From: Monarcha castaneiventris obscurior
Taxonomy: Eukaryota; Chordata; Aves; Passeriformes; Monarchidae
DNA length: 64,000 bases
NCBI GenBank assembly: GCA_026261815.1
Contig: JAMPIT010000575.1
Coordinates: 37,311,501-37,375,500 of the forward strand
Reading direction: 5' to 3'
Below, piece by piece: positions 53,301 through 64,000 of this stretch. The translations under genes were made by a program, and so were the position numbers. Every line of letters starts with the position of its first letter. The stretch's first letter is position 1. The notes beneath the pieces were generated by a model that saw only the letters and a list, made by a program, of their open reading frames with translations, made no database searches and had not been told where the DNA came from.

Positions 53301-54940
53301 AGGTTGAGCTTGATAAATATCCATAGTGACTATGCATGTGATGAATAGGGATATTTAAAATTTGAAATTTTTACTTTAGCAATTTATTTGGGCTGAACTC
53401 CTTTCATAATTAGGGATTTCTTGCCTCTGTCTTTGCGTTCTTTTTAGACATGGGGGAATCTTGTGTGAATGACACCAGTTTATCATCTGTGCTGTCATTT
53501 CTGTTCAAACTCATGCAGTGAGTAGATAGATGTCTCCCATATGGTGTAACAGTTTTGAATACTTACAACTGCTTGATGCAGGCAATACCAGTTTTCTTTT
53601 TTCAGCTTTTTGCCAGCACCAGGTTATTTCATGTGATTGTAATGATGCATTCCAATTTCTGTGACCTCCCCTTGGGTGTCACTTCTGTGGTCTGATACAT
53701 CTTGTAACGAGTCTGAAATCCTGGAAGCAGAGTGCACTTCCCTTTGTTCATTTCATCCCGTTACTTCAAGTAATATTTCTCCCCTTTTCACCAAAATAGG
53801 TAGAGATTCCTCCAAGGAGAAGGTGATAGCATATGAGGAGCTGTAGCTGTAGAAGCCTCCTGGGACAAGAAGTCTTATGTAGATGTAAGGTGTTGCTGAT
53901 AGGTTTTTCTAAGAACTCAGTGTCATCATGCATTTGTGTTCAGATGTTTGGGTACTCTGATTAATTCAATTAGTAGAATAGTTAATCCAGGGAGAATTTA
54001 TTTTCTTGTTTCCCTTGGTAATCTTAAAGATGACAAATTCTTGAGAACAACTTGGCCCACGGGCATTGTCTCCAAAATCAGCTTTATCTCTAGGAAAAGT
54101 TGGTCTATCAAAAAACAAGCATATGATGCATTTTCCTATCCAAAGAATTGTTTTGTATGAGGGAAACCCCGAATCTGCCCTTCAAATTTCTAGTGAGAAC
54201 AAAATAAAAAACTAAGCTATGTTCCTAGAAGATACACATCACTTTTCTTGATGGAACTTTGGAAGTGTTTCCTTTTCTTTCCTTGGTATAAATCTCACAA
54301 GAATTTAATCATTCATGAAAGTACATTGCTTAAAAAAAGATATCTTGATCATCCTCATGTAAAAGGGTACTTTATTTTAAAGACTCAATTTGAAAATGGA
54401 ACAAATTGATGAAATTGTAGTACAAAACCTTTAGTGCATTAGAATGATTACATTTGGAAATCATTATGTATACAAGTAGTTATTACAGAAATAACCTTCT
54501 TTGTCAAGTATTCTTGGTGTGGAAGTAATCAGCATCCTATCCCATTAATTGTTTGAGAACTCTGAAATCTTTAATGAGGTTTTTTATGGAAGAATTTCAG
54601 TCAAATGCAAATGATTCATTGAAACTCTTAATCATGAGACAAATAGTGATTCTTCAGTGAGTTTTTTTCATTCACTGTAATAAATGTAGCATGTTAACTG
54701 TAGACACACAGAGTTAACTACTTCTCAGTTACTTTTCTCACAGCATTTTTCTTTAAAGATTCATTGCTGGTCAGAAAGTGATAATGGTTGGACTGAGAAA
54801 TAAAATGCTTGACAGATGTCGAGAAATATGTGTCTGATATAGCTTCAAGTAGATTTTTTCCCTTTGAGTGTTTTAAAAATTAATTTGTATTCAGGTTGAT
54901 AAAGATACATATTTTTCAGTGGGTGTTCACAAACAAATAT
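47312..54940. other. AT-rich intron segment up to the exon
   Basis: No CR1 or SINE is recognised. The stretch 48230-48560 has clustered FOX-like (tgtttgtttacatc) and TAAT-core motifs and is a candidate conserved element. A 141-codon minus frame (49127-48702) is unrecognised. The last 3 kb before the exon is AT-rich with nothing specific. Confidence 0.5.
48042..48063 (+). other. T14 tract plus CAG, pseudo-acceptor
   Basis: ttctcc followed by a run of T to 48060 and then CAG. No donor or conserved frame follows. It lies at the end of a 102-codon chance frame (47888-48196). Confidence 0.4.
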
Positions 54941-54956
54941 CATACTTTTTTCGCAG
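54941..54956 (+). other. 3' splice acceptor of the FAT3 exon
   Basis: A short pyrimidine tract (54944-54952) runs into CGCAG. The AG at 54955-54956 puts the exon start at 54957 and gives phase 1, which makes the first codon glycine and keeps the cadherin frame open. The tract is shorter than those of several unused acceptor-like sites elsewhere in the intron. Confidence 0.8.
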
Positions 54957-55018
54957 GTCTGATTACCACAACATCAAGAAAATTGGATCGGGAACAGCAA
55001 GCAGAACATTTTTTAGAG
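54957..55018 (+). CDS. FAT3: Internal 62-bp coding exon of a FAT-family protocadherin, most likely FAT3
   Basis: Seen: the exon lies between a pyrimidine tract ending TCGCAG and a GTATGT donor. With a G carried over from the preceding exon it reads Gly, then 20 codons containing [12 protein letters not shown], with no stop. LDRE is the calcium-binding motif of cadherin repeats, so this is the middle-to-late part of one extracellular cadherin repeat. The upstream intron is phase 1 and the downstream one phase 0. The length is not a multiple of 3, so skipping it would shift the frame. Known: FAT proteins are giant single-pass atypical cadherins with about 34 cadherin repeats, and FAT3 acts in neuronal and retinal morphogenesis. 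From memory, not aligned, FAT1 and FAT3 both have a small exon with this sequence after a coding exon of about 3 kb, and '[19 protein letters not shown]' fits FAT3 better than the FAT1 variant. The very long introns also favour FAT3, because FAT1 is compact. The large upstream exon and the next exon are outside the window. Confidence 0.82.
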
Positions 55019-55024
55019 GTATGT
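55019..55024 (+). other. 5' splice donor of the FAT3 exon
   Basis: GAG|GTATGT is a good match to the vertebrate donor consensus. It ends the exon exactly on a codon boundary (phase 0), after the Glu of HFLE. The following exon, expected to continue with the conserved Val of the cadherin repeat, is not in the window. Confidence 0.8.
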
Positions 55025-56327
55025 TTAAGTGGAAATATAAGTTAAGAGGTTAGCTGATTTTTGTAGTTTAAAATCACTTCTTCATGTTCCAGGAGAGTGG
55101 TATTCTCCCTTCTCTTAATTTATAACAGTCTCACACAAAGCTGGGAATTGCCTGATTGTACAGAAGAAATAAAACATTTTGCAATTCGCAAGCACGGGAA
55201 AAAAATTGAACCAAAATTGAACCGTTGTTTTCCACCTCTAATCTACTTCAGTTAAGTCTTTTATTTTAGCTCTTAAATTTTGTTTGTGACAGAAAGTTAG
55301 AATATCCAGAGCAAAAAGTTTTTTAAAGAACAGGTGGAATGCCCCAACCCTGCCAGGATTTTTAGTCTCTCAGGTTAAACAGGTTTAAAATTTTGTGTCT
55401 TGGATCTAATGTGCAAACTGATAATTTGGATGAAAGCAAACTTTGACCTTTTCACATTCACTGCATTATCAGAATCAATTTTTTTTTTTTTAGCTTTCAC
55501 TTATTGGGACTGTTAACAACAATTTTCAAGTTAAAAATTGCCTGTTACAGAAGAGTATCTAAACCATTCCCTTGGCCCTTGTGATGAATGTTTCTAAGTA
55601 GCTCACATGTGTTGGATATGGAGTGATGTACTTGTAAACTACTGGTTTTGCCACATGTGTTTTCTTTAACATTGCTGTACACCATGCTGTGGTTTCGTTT
55701 TTTTTTTTTTCCTTTGGGTGAAAGTTCCTTGACTCTGTTCTTTTGTCTGTTTGTGGAGTAAGGAATTCTTGATTCCTGTTGGTACAAGTAAAAAGAACCA
55801 TATTGTCCCACATAATCAATCATCCCTACTATGTATTTTAGGAAAATCTCTTTAAATCCATACAAGCTAAAAAACATCTGGACACAGTAGTTCCTAATGC
55901 AATCACTATCTGACAGCAAAATGTAGTAAAATATATATTTGCATATTCATTAGGTTTTTTATTTGCTAGAAATCCCAAATTATTTTGGTTAGTGCAGGAC
56001 ACAGGAGAGAAGGATTGATTATTACTGTTCAAGTTTGGGTAGGGTTTTCTTCTTGATAACTCACTGTAGATTTTTACACATTCCATGTCATAAATAAATA
56101 GAGGGAAATACAAGGACTTTTCCCTTTTTAGGATTTATTAAGTTGTAAAGTTAGTAAAGTAATCATACGTTCTAATAACTTCAAGCTTTCCAGTTTATAC
56201 TGTCAGTGAAGATCACAAATGGAATGAAATGGGCATTGATTTTGAAATATGTCTATTGATGAGAGTTTGGGGTCTCTTAAGTCTCCTTTGCTCTGCAGAG
56301 AAGGACCAGGTAATCCCGGTGAGAGAC

Positions 56328-56584
56328 AAGTTAGCACAAAATGAAACACAGGAAGTTCCATCTGAATATGAGGAAAAACTTCTTTTTTCTGAGGGTGACA
56401 GAGCTCTAGAACAGGTTGCACAGAGAGGTTGTGGAGTCTCTCTCTCTGGAGATACTCAAAACCTGCCTGGATGTGATCCTACACAGCCAGTTGTAGATGA
56501 ACATGCTTTAGCAGGGGTTGGACTAGATGAGCTCCACAGGTCCCTTCCAACATCAACCATTCTGTGATTCTGTAATTCTGTGAT
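56328..56584 (+). mobile_element. CR1 LINE 3' end
   Basis: ggaagttccatctgaatatg, aggaaaaacttctttt, then 'ctagaacaggttgcacagag', 'aggttgtggagtctctctct', 'ggttggactagatgagctcc' and 'aggtcccttccaacatcaac', ending in three octamers (attctgtg attctgta attctgtg). The best preserved sense CR1 in the window. The 112-codon frame across it is repeat-derived. Confidence 0.95.
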
Positions 56585-57040
56585 TTATCTGTTTGCCTCA
56601 GAGATCTCAGTGAAACATGCCAAATGCACATTTTCCAAAGGATTCCCATACAGGTGGGGGATTGCTACTATTAATAGCAAAAAGAAAGAATCAGTTACTT
56701 GTAGAATTCAGCTTTAGTCATCAAAACAAGTTAATATATTCTTCCCCCTGAATTGTATCTTGATTGGAAAAATAACAATCCGCAAGATTTTGAGGGCTGA
56801 AGATGCCGTAGAGGGAAATTTGTGTCATACTCTTCTTGAAGGCTTGTGAGTGGGGAGTAAAGTGGAGGGCAGGCTACGGGCAAAAGGAACACAGGAGCAG
56901 GGTGTCCTGTAGAAGTGCGGAGAAGGCCACATTGTACAGCCTGCCTGGGAGCAGTGAGTGGGAAGGGGAATTGGCCTCTGGTGGAGACACAGCCCTGGTG
57001 GTCAAATTGCCCCTTTGAGCTGCTGCTGAAACATTGCCCA

Positions 57041-57147
57041 TCGCTGCCTCCTGGGAGGCGCGTTCCTGCTGCACATCCGCGCACAGGCTGCGATCCAGAG
57101 CCGGGCTGGTCAAGCTGTGCGTGTTCTTGTGGCAAACTGAGAAACGT
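57041..57147. promoter_or_regulatory. CpG-rich patch 2 kb downstream of the exon
   Basis: About nine CpGs in 107 bp (gggaggcgcgttcc, catccgcgcacaggctgcga, gagccgggctgg) within a GC-rich stretch of about 500 bp (56850-57370). Minus-strand frames of 190 and 134 codons cross it; GC-rich DNA has few stops, and neither frame shows a known domain. Confidence 0.3.
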
Positions 57148-58021
57148 TTTCTAAAATGCCTGTCTGTCTCTGTGTAATTAACCCCCTGGGGAGGCCTTAA
57201 TTGCTGAGACAGCCGTGGTTTCCCAGTAGTGCAGTGTTTCCCTTCCGGCTTCATTGCATACCCTTCTTCCAGGAGCCTGTCTGGTGTAAAGGAGCGCGAA
57301 CTTGGCTCTCTTTGAAAAGCTCTGATTAGTACTTGACCTAGCAACCCTTGCCCCCCTTGGCCCAGTGTGTGTGTGAGGCACTGACAGACCTTTCCTAGAT
57401 ACAACTTTTTAATTGTTCTTAATAAGACTGTCTTTGGCAGAAACACTATACCCTGTAAGTACCTGCCAGTATTTACGTAGCAAATTTCATTATTAACAGC
57501 ATTTCCACCTCTTTCACCAAAGCTGTTGGGAAAATGAAGTGAAATAAGACAGCAGATGTTAGTCGCTGTAGTTGTGTGTAGTGCCAGTGCTCATCTCCAG
57601 ACTGCTGCCTGTGATGGCTCTGAGTTGCTCTTCCCGAGCTGCCTGCCCCTGTCCGTACCAGAGGAAACATGAATTACCAGCGATGACACAATGTGTATTT
57701 TTAAGGCTGCCATGCTTAGGAAGGGTGAATCTGACTCTCCTTGTAGTTGCACAAAAGTTCTGTTGCAAAGTACCGAGGCCCAGGTCAGATGTGCATTTCT
57801 TCCTTCTTTCTCCTTTAGATGCGTGGACCTGTATCCATATGGATTTTTTTAATGGTACCTCAGGCTGCTGTCACAGGACTTCCACTTACCAAAGAGCATG
57901 ATCCAAAGGGAGCAGAAACATGTCTAGAACCTGAGCCAAAAGATGCATGAAGAAGTCAGAAATTTACTCCCCTTTATAATCACTGAGATTTTCTGTTTGC
58001 TTTGGTGATATTATTTGGGTA

Positions 58022-58055
58022 TTGTTTGGTTGGTTTGTTTGTTTGTTTGTTTTGG
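58022..58055 (+). repeat. (TTTG)n microsatellite
   Basis: ttgtttggttggtttgtttg, then three more tttg units. Short tetranucleotide tract. Confidence 0.9.
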
Positions 58056-58714
58056 CATTTTGGAAGGAGGGAAAAAAAATAATTGCTTCTCCCAGGTTTT
58101 TCATTGGTTGTGGCATTGTCAATGCTTTTTGTTTTAAGCTCCCAAGTTAAGGGCTTAATTTTTTTCTGAGACATTTATAATGCCTTGCAAAGCTGCAACT
58201 TGTATTCTGTGCTTGTTATCAGATAGAATGTTGCTGCTAAGGTTTAAACTGGATGTCACTGGATTTTATACAGGATTGTCTCTTGCTTTAGTGGATTCTT
58301 ATTAATGGAATAGATATGCCTGAAATAGGAGGAAAATGACCACTTGATTACATTGCTTTCTCACATGAAGAAAGACAAAAGCATTTGTTCTATTCCACAG
58401 ACTCTCTCAAAGATTTTGTAGGTGGGATGAAGTATTTAAATAACAATCTGAAAGAGGAAAGGTAATCCTGAGAGCTACCTGCTTGCTTTGCAAGTGAACG
58501 AGAATACTCATGTATTTCCAAGTGAGGTGCAAATTTCAGGTGATTTGGCTTTATTTTCTTTCAATAATTGAATACATTATGCTCTTCTTTCCTTCTTTTA
58601 CTTCCTCCATCTTCTGGTTATGTGTTGTCTTCTAATAATTTTTATGTAAACACTTAACTGTCTTCTTGTATTATGCTAATTTACTAAAAAGAAGGAGCTA
58701 GAAGTGGAGAATGT

Positions 58715-58742
58715 CAGTGGAGTTTGAGCAGTGGAGTTTGAG
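58715..58742 (+). repeat. Exact 14-bp tandem duplication
   Basis: cagtggagtttgag is repeated head to tail (58715-58728 and 58729-58742). Confidence 0.9.
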
Positions 58743-61087
58743 GAAAGAAACCCACAAAAACAGTCTGGCTGTTTTTTTCTGCCCACAGTTTTTGTAGATG
58801 CCTTCTAACGCTGGTGGACAGTTTTACAAACTCTAGTGATTTTGCTATGCGATTTTAGGCAAACAGCTGTGAGAGTGGTGGAGGTCTGATAATAAGCATA
58901 AAAATTAAACCATTTCATGCAGGATCTGCACCCTTGTGAGGTGTCAGCTGATTCTGAGATGTCCAGAACATGAATAGTTCCTGGTCTGCTTTCCAGTGTA
59001 TATGTGCAGCATCATTGGGGGAGGATTGTTGAATCCAGGCTACAGTTCACTGACTTGCACATTCAGCCCAGAAAGTGGATCTGAGCACGTTTTTCTTACC
59101 CTGAGCAGTTTCTAAACACTCTGTTGCCGAGGCTTTATTACTTATGCTTCCAGCACAGAAAGCCTCTGCAAAATGCACCCACCGCTGAGCAGTTCAGCTT
59201 GTTGGGAATTGCAGTGTCAAGACCTGTGTTTAGCAAAAGAATGGGCCAGAACAGTTACAGGCTTCAGTGTGCAATTCTAGCAACAGTCTTTGAAACTTCA
59301 TGATTGAAGGGATGAATTGTCTGTAGCGAGAGATGACCTCTCCATCCTCTTGATAATGGAATATAAGTTGGTGCTTTTAAAGTGCTGAGGCTGCTTAGTC
59401 TCTCCCTGATGAGCACATGTGGTGTGGGCTCTTCAGACATGTAGCCAGTTTTGAAAATTGTATCCATAGTATCTGTTCCTCCTAAACACTAAAATAGCTA
59501 TTTAAATTTGCCACTGTAGATTCATTCAGAAAATATCTTTTAACATTTGTCATGGTGAAAAACTTGTCTATTCAAAGTGTCTCTAAAGAATAAAAGTAGC
59601 TTTTAATAAGCATGGTCAGAACTTTAAATCTTTTCAGAAGTGACAAAGCAACTGAAGGCAATAGGTTTAAAAATAATGTTACAGCAGCCTTAGCCTTTCA
59701 CGGTCTAAGTCATGTACCCTAATTGAAGAGGAGGAGAAGTGGGAGCAGAGTATTGGCTTAGTGCAGCTAATTTTTAGCCAACTTAGTGCTATCAGAATGG
59801 TAACAGTGCCTCTCAAGTGCCCTGCTTTTGTCACAAATCAGTATACACAAGCTTCATCAATCTTCCTGCTGCACAGCTCGGGCACAGCACTGAGAAGGAT
59901 GGTAGTAACAGTGCAAGGGGTTGTAATGAAGACAAATTGCTAAACCTGATGTGAGTGTCAAAATACATGGGCTGAATGAAGCATATTGGTTTCTGTTTAC
60001 TGTAAGTACACTACGGGTACAATAAACTGTGTTACATGGTATGTATTTACATGCAGTAATTAGAGGGAAACATGATAATCTGCTGTAATTGGAGCCTTCT
60101 AAAAAGAATTCAAATTTCCACTCATTTAATGGGGAGCTGTAAATGTGAGGGGAATGTTGATAGAGGGATTATAATTTTATTCCACTTGGAATTTGGTCCA
60201 GAATGTCACAGGGGAAGTTGCTGCTCGAAAGTTTATGGCCAGAGTTTGCAGGGGAGAAGGAGTTCAAAAACTCGCAAAGTGGCATTTAAAATAGCACTAA
60301 AAAGAACTCTCAGTTCTTCCCACAAACACCACACTGGTGGTTCAGCATTGGACCAGCCTGTGTTCTCCACCATCCTCCTATTTTCCTCCAGCATCTCCCA
60401 CACAAGAACTTAACAAATTTAACTTTGTTTTGCTGTTGAGCCTGCTCAGTTGGGCTGTAGCCTTTGCTAGTGGCGATGCCTGAAGTCAGTGGTCCTTTGT
60501 GAGAAACTGCAACATTTTCTGAAGAATATAGGCAGCTGTGTGGCAATATGCTCATGTATATTTTTACAGGAGAAGTACAAAAGCTGAAGTTCATTGGGTT
60601 TATGTAGCTGAATAGTGCTCTACAGCACACTGATTGCTTAAATCCTGGATTACAAGTCTGTGTAAGCATTTGTTTCATGGTTCTTTAGCATTGCCCACAT
60701 TTGGCAGAGAAGGCTGCATTTTTTCTCAGTGACATGCTGGTGATGGTGTAAAAATGAGGCAGTGTGTCTGATTGAACATTTTGTCTGAGGTTTAAATGGC
60801 TCCAAAGGCACATGCCTTTCCCTTTTTTAACACTGAAGCCTATCAGAAAATGCAAGGGAAGTTTAAAAAATAGGTAAACAGCCTCTTCTTTCCATCTTGA
60901 GTTTGAAAACTATTACTGGTTGTGCTTGCTGTAAATAGAGAACTATTTTAATTATTTCTAAGACACTTGAAAGTATTTCTAGTTGAATGGTTGGTTTATG
61001 GAGGCAGCTTTCTAAAAAGACAATGAAAGATGTATCAATGTCATCTTCAAATGGTGACACACTGAACTTTAATGTCAGCTTCTAAGT

Positions 61088-61172
61088 TAAAGGGAAAAAA
61101 GAAAAGGAAAAAAGGAAAGAAAGCAGAAAAGAAGAGAAAGGGTGGGGAGGAAAGAAAGGGAAGAAAACAAAC
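61088..61172 (+). repeat. Polypurine tract (GAAA/GGAAA-rich)
   Basis: About 85 bp with almost no pyrimidines (gggaaaaaagaaaaggaaaa, …gaagagaaagggtggggagg). The apparent lysine-rich frame that crosses it (MSASKLKGKKKRKKGKK…) is a consequence of composition. Mirror-type polypurine DNA can form triplex structures. Confidence 0.9.
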
Positions 61173-64000
61173 AGTTCTAAAGAAAATCAAAAACATTCAT
61201 CTCATATTACCTCTCCATGGGGCTATCAGCAGAGGGGAAATCCTACGTGGCCAGTGTGGTGGCAGATCAAGCAGAGACAGAAGATCTGGGCTTAGGAGGC
61301 ACAGGCTGAGCTCACCCACCCCATGATGCAGGTTTCCATCCTGCACCCTGTGTTCTTCGGCTGCTGTTTTCAGAAACAGCCAACAACTTTCCAAAGGCAG
61401 GAGGTGACTGGAGGTTAAAACTGTCTTTCAGAGGCAGATTTACATATGACATTGCACACTGCTCATGTGTATTGGGGCAGAAAGTCTTACACAGCAAAAT
61501 ATGGGAAAAGTCCTGGTGGGATTCATCTGTCTGCAGTGATAAGTGGCCTCCTCAGCTAGGCTGTTGTCTCTAGCTTATGTGATCTATTATGTGATAAAAT
61601 GAAGAATTATCAAGTGCATCACTGAAAATATTACTAATTCCATTGTAAAGGAAGTGGTCTCTGTGCAAGAGATAAGAACAGAAATTTTAAACAGCAAAAT
61701 AATTAAGGCATCATGTTTTTACGGATTACTCTCTTTTATTACTGCAAATTTCAATAGCTCCCAAATGTCCCATTATTTTAGATAATGTCTTGAGAAGTAA
61801 CCCAAGTAACAGAGCCTAAGCATTGGGAAAACTGAATTTAATAATGCTTTTCTTCATGCATGTGGAATCTTAATTCTGTTTTCTTATTAAATAAGAAAAA
61901 AATATATCTCTTTATAAATTTATAATAATGGGGAAAATTAAGGTTGGATTGGAAAAAAAATAATCGTGTGTTTAAAGCCCTTAGTACTCCATGTTAAATT
62001 CAGGTAGCCATTGGAAAATGTGCCCACAATTCTGATGACACAATATATATACCAAAGGAGAAGGGCAAGAATGGGTCTGTGTATATCAAATAATAGCAGT
62101 GACCCTCAGCGCATTTCAGTTATTCAATGAAATATCAATAGCCTTCAGAGCCTGGATGTGCAAAGAATGTCTGTGACATTTCCATAAAATTTGTAGACTT
62201 TTAAGTCAACCCTGAGGCTGTTTGTTTACTTTTTTGCCTTATGCTAATGGCTGATTTCAATCTTTATTTTTTTTAGATAATATTAATCTCATTCTTGTAA
62301 CTTCCTCAAGATTAGTCTGATTCGCTTAAAAATGTTTTGCACATGCTAACAACAGGATGATGTCAAGGACAAATACGCTGCTGCCAGTTAAATTAGTGCA
62401 TCATTTATATCATAGTGTCTGATTCTGGCATCTCTTGGAGAGTTGTTTAAGCCGTCCAGCTAATCTGATACTGTTTGGAAGTTCTTACATGGCAGGATTT
62501 CAGTCCAGCATTAAAAATCTCACACTTGTTTGGTTAATCTATTTTATCGATTTGGGATACCAATAGTAATGAAGAAAAGCAGTCCTCTTTTCTGCCTTTA
62601 ATGAGCTGCCTAAGTAAAAAATCTTCATAACTCAATATGCAAAATTGTGGGGTTTGTTATGAGTGCTTGACAATTATAGGAATGAGCCAGATAGCTTACA
62701 GACCTTCTATAGAAGTAATGTAAGCTTGTGTTAATTTATTTGGTATTAAAATAAGAAAGCACAGCTCATATATTATTTATTCCCTCCTCAGCTCATGGAA
62801 AAGATTTTATTTTCCCAGTTCATCGACATATGATGAGAGATGCACCATCTACAGTGGAATACTGCCCCAAATAAATTTTTACGAAATCATGTTTCATTGG
62901 GCAGTGAGTCTGTTAGAAATGGGCAGGGAACAATTGGAATTATGATGCAGGATAAAAAACTGATTACCTATTTCGATGAAAACCTCTCCCAGTATAAAAA
63001 GAGATGATTTTGCAGGTGCTCCTTCAGGTTCATGTTTTGAAGAGCATGGTAAGATCAGAGTCATCCAGGGCTAGGGCTTTGGTTCACACACTGCTGTCTA
63101 CCATGGTGGCTGTGTCTTATTAGAAAAATCACATTTCTGATTGCCTAGAGCTTTGCCTTAGTCAAGGCATGATTTGCATATATCTGACATTTGCGGAGGG
63201 AGGGAGCTTGTTTTACAGATTTCATGAATCACTGACCTGAACCGCTGGGTCATGAAATGAAGAAATCAATATCCTCAAAGCACAGCTCTGTTGGCTTTTT
63301 CATGCTGGGCATCAAATGCCTCTTTTAGAATTTTCCTTGTTGATCCACAGCATTCTAGCAGCAGGTCTTGGCTCTAAGCATCTCATAGCATGGAAGCATG
63401 GAAGGAGATATTCAGTGTATAGATTTTGTGTGTTGTCTTAGCAGGCATTTTCCAAATCTTATAAAGGCTAACAGACAAGATGCAATTGTGCCAGGAAGGA
63501 AATCCAGCCTGCAGTCAGCTGCCTTGCAAGGTTCTGAGTAACTGCTGGGAGCCTAGAGGTGTATCAGCACTTCCTTGACCCTCTGGCCCTAATTAAAATC
63601 TCACTGGACTCAGCATCATAGAATAGTGCAAGAAAGTTACCTTATGATTAACTAGCATTATATTAAGACATAGGTGATGTCCTTGTGGAGAGTGGAAAGT
63701 ATTATGCTGGGGGCTAGCTCAATTCCTTTGCTTATCCTGAGTGGTGTGCTTAGTCTGGCTTCAGTAGAAATTATTTTCCTAAATTTATCCCTAATAATCC
63801 AAGGATAAAAGAATTCAATATTGGTGCCCATAACTGCATTTCCCCAGGTGTGTTGGAAATGGGTGAGTGAAAACATGAGAGAAAAGCAATTTAAAACATA
63901 CTCAAAATATGCATCTCTCTTCTTTTTGCAGAACTATGAGAAGGCAGAGCATTAGATCAATGCAAATGGGTAGAAAAGTATTATAAAAACATCAAGTATT

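Larger units (their letters stand above)
1..54956 (+). other. 3' part of a giant FAT3 intron (at least 54.9 kb)
   Basis: No second exon with cadherin motifs and paired splice sites is visible before 54957. The very large coding exon expected upstream would show as an open frame of about 1,000 codons and is absent, so the intron extends beyond the left edge. The DNA is AT-rich with scattered GC-richer patches. Recognisable content is CR1 LINE fragments, MIR-like relics, one palindromic element, microsatellites and several CpG-dense islets, listed separately. All this is inferred to be transcribed as FAT3 pre-mRNA in the plus direction. Confidence 0.75.
55019..64000 (+). other. 5' part of the next FAT3 intron (at least 9 kb)
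   Basis: The intron begins with GTATGT and no acceptor/exon pair that continues the cadherin repeat appears before the right edge. It contains one clear CR1 3' end (56328-56584), a GC-rich CpG patch near 57.1 kb, a (TTTG)n tract at 58.0 kb and a purine-rich tract at 61.1 kb. The last 1.8 kb is AT-rich unique sequence. Confidence 0.7.
57371..64000. other. Intron segment, nothing coding seen
   Basis: AT-rich unique DNA apart from the TTTG tract, the 14-bp duplication and the polypurine tract. The run 62230-63020 is composed of non-repetitive AT-rich sequence with homeodomain-type cores and no recognised transposon. Confidence 0.5.

Noticed and set aside
56874..57446. 190-codon minus-strand open frame
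   Set aside because: It lies in GC-rich DNA with few stop codons, and has no domain, splice context or start context that I recognise.
61072..61326. Lysine-rich 84-codon frame resembling a nuclear protein tail
   Set aside because: It is simply the translation of a polypurine tract.
63609..63635. atcatagaatagtgcaag as an antisense CR1 tail
   Set aside because: A single octamer match without any CR1 body.
63915..63931. tctcttctttttgcag near the right edge as the acceptor of the next FAT3 exon
   Set aside because: The following bases do not encode the expected continuation of the cadherin repeat, and in phase 0 they reach a stop quickly.
1..64000. A novel multi-gene system, CRISPR array, operon or provirus
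   Set aside because: The sequence shows vertebrate intron features throughout; no such organisation is visible on either strand.

Overview
The window looks like nuclear DNA from a bird. The best evidence is a set of 5'-truncated CR1 LINE copies. Sense copies end in the CR1 tail built from ATTCTGTG-type octamers, and antisense copies begin with atcatagaat/atcacagaat and continue into the familiar 'ccaactcctggccctgcacagg' block. This CR1 subfamily resembles those I know from Neoaves, possibly a passerine, but I cannot name a species. There are also a few very old MIR-like SINE relics, one long palindromic MITE-like relic and a compound tetranucleotide microsatellite. I see no bacterial or viral gene organisation, no CRISPR array and no retroviral provirus.

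I can support only one protein-coding segment: a 62-bp internal exon at 54957-55018 on the plus strand. It has a pyrimidine-tract/CAG acceptor and a GTATGT donor, and it encodes part of a cadherin repeat (…[14 protein letters not shown]). I recognise it as the small exon that follows the very large first coding exon in FAT-family protocadherins. The residues match FAT3 better than FAT1, and the surrounding introns (at least 54.9 kb upstream and 9.0 kb downstream) fit the huge FAT3 locus. The window is therefore read as the interior of FAT3.

Layout: 1-54956 is the 3' part of a giant intron, in phase 1 relative to the exon. It carries CR1 pieces near 4.7, 21.9, 23.6, 25.0, 31.9, 33.9, 35.0, 37.0 and 38.0 kb. 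MIR-like relics lie at 39.4, 41.1, 42.6 and 44.9 kb, a palindromic MITE-like element at 40.5 kb, and a decayed CR1-type reverse transcriptase fragment at 46.8-47.1 kb. Just after that fragment come two adjacent perfect hairpins and a G9A26 tract (47.2-47.3 kb). CpG-dense patches at 28.8, 36.4 and, downstream of the exon, 57.1 kb stand out from the AT-rich background and are candidate regulatory DNA. The exon follows at 55.0 kb, and 55019-64000 is the start of the next (phase 0) intron, with one CR1 copy at 56.3-56.6 kb.

Most open reading frames in the window are chance or repeat-derived. No new multi-gene system is visible. The items most worth checking are the CpG patches, a 50-nt pyrimidine-tract acceptor at 31.0 kb that would open a poison exon, the hairpin/poly(A) structure at 47.2 kb, and the palindromic element at 40.5 kb.
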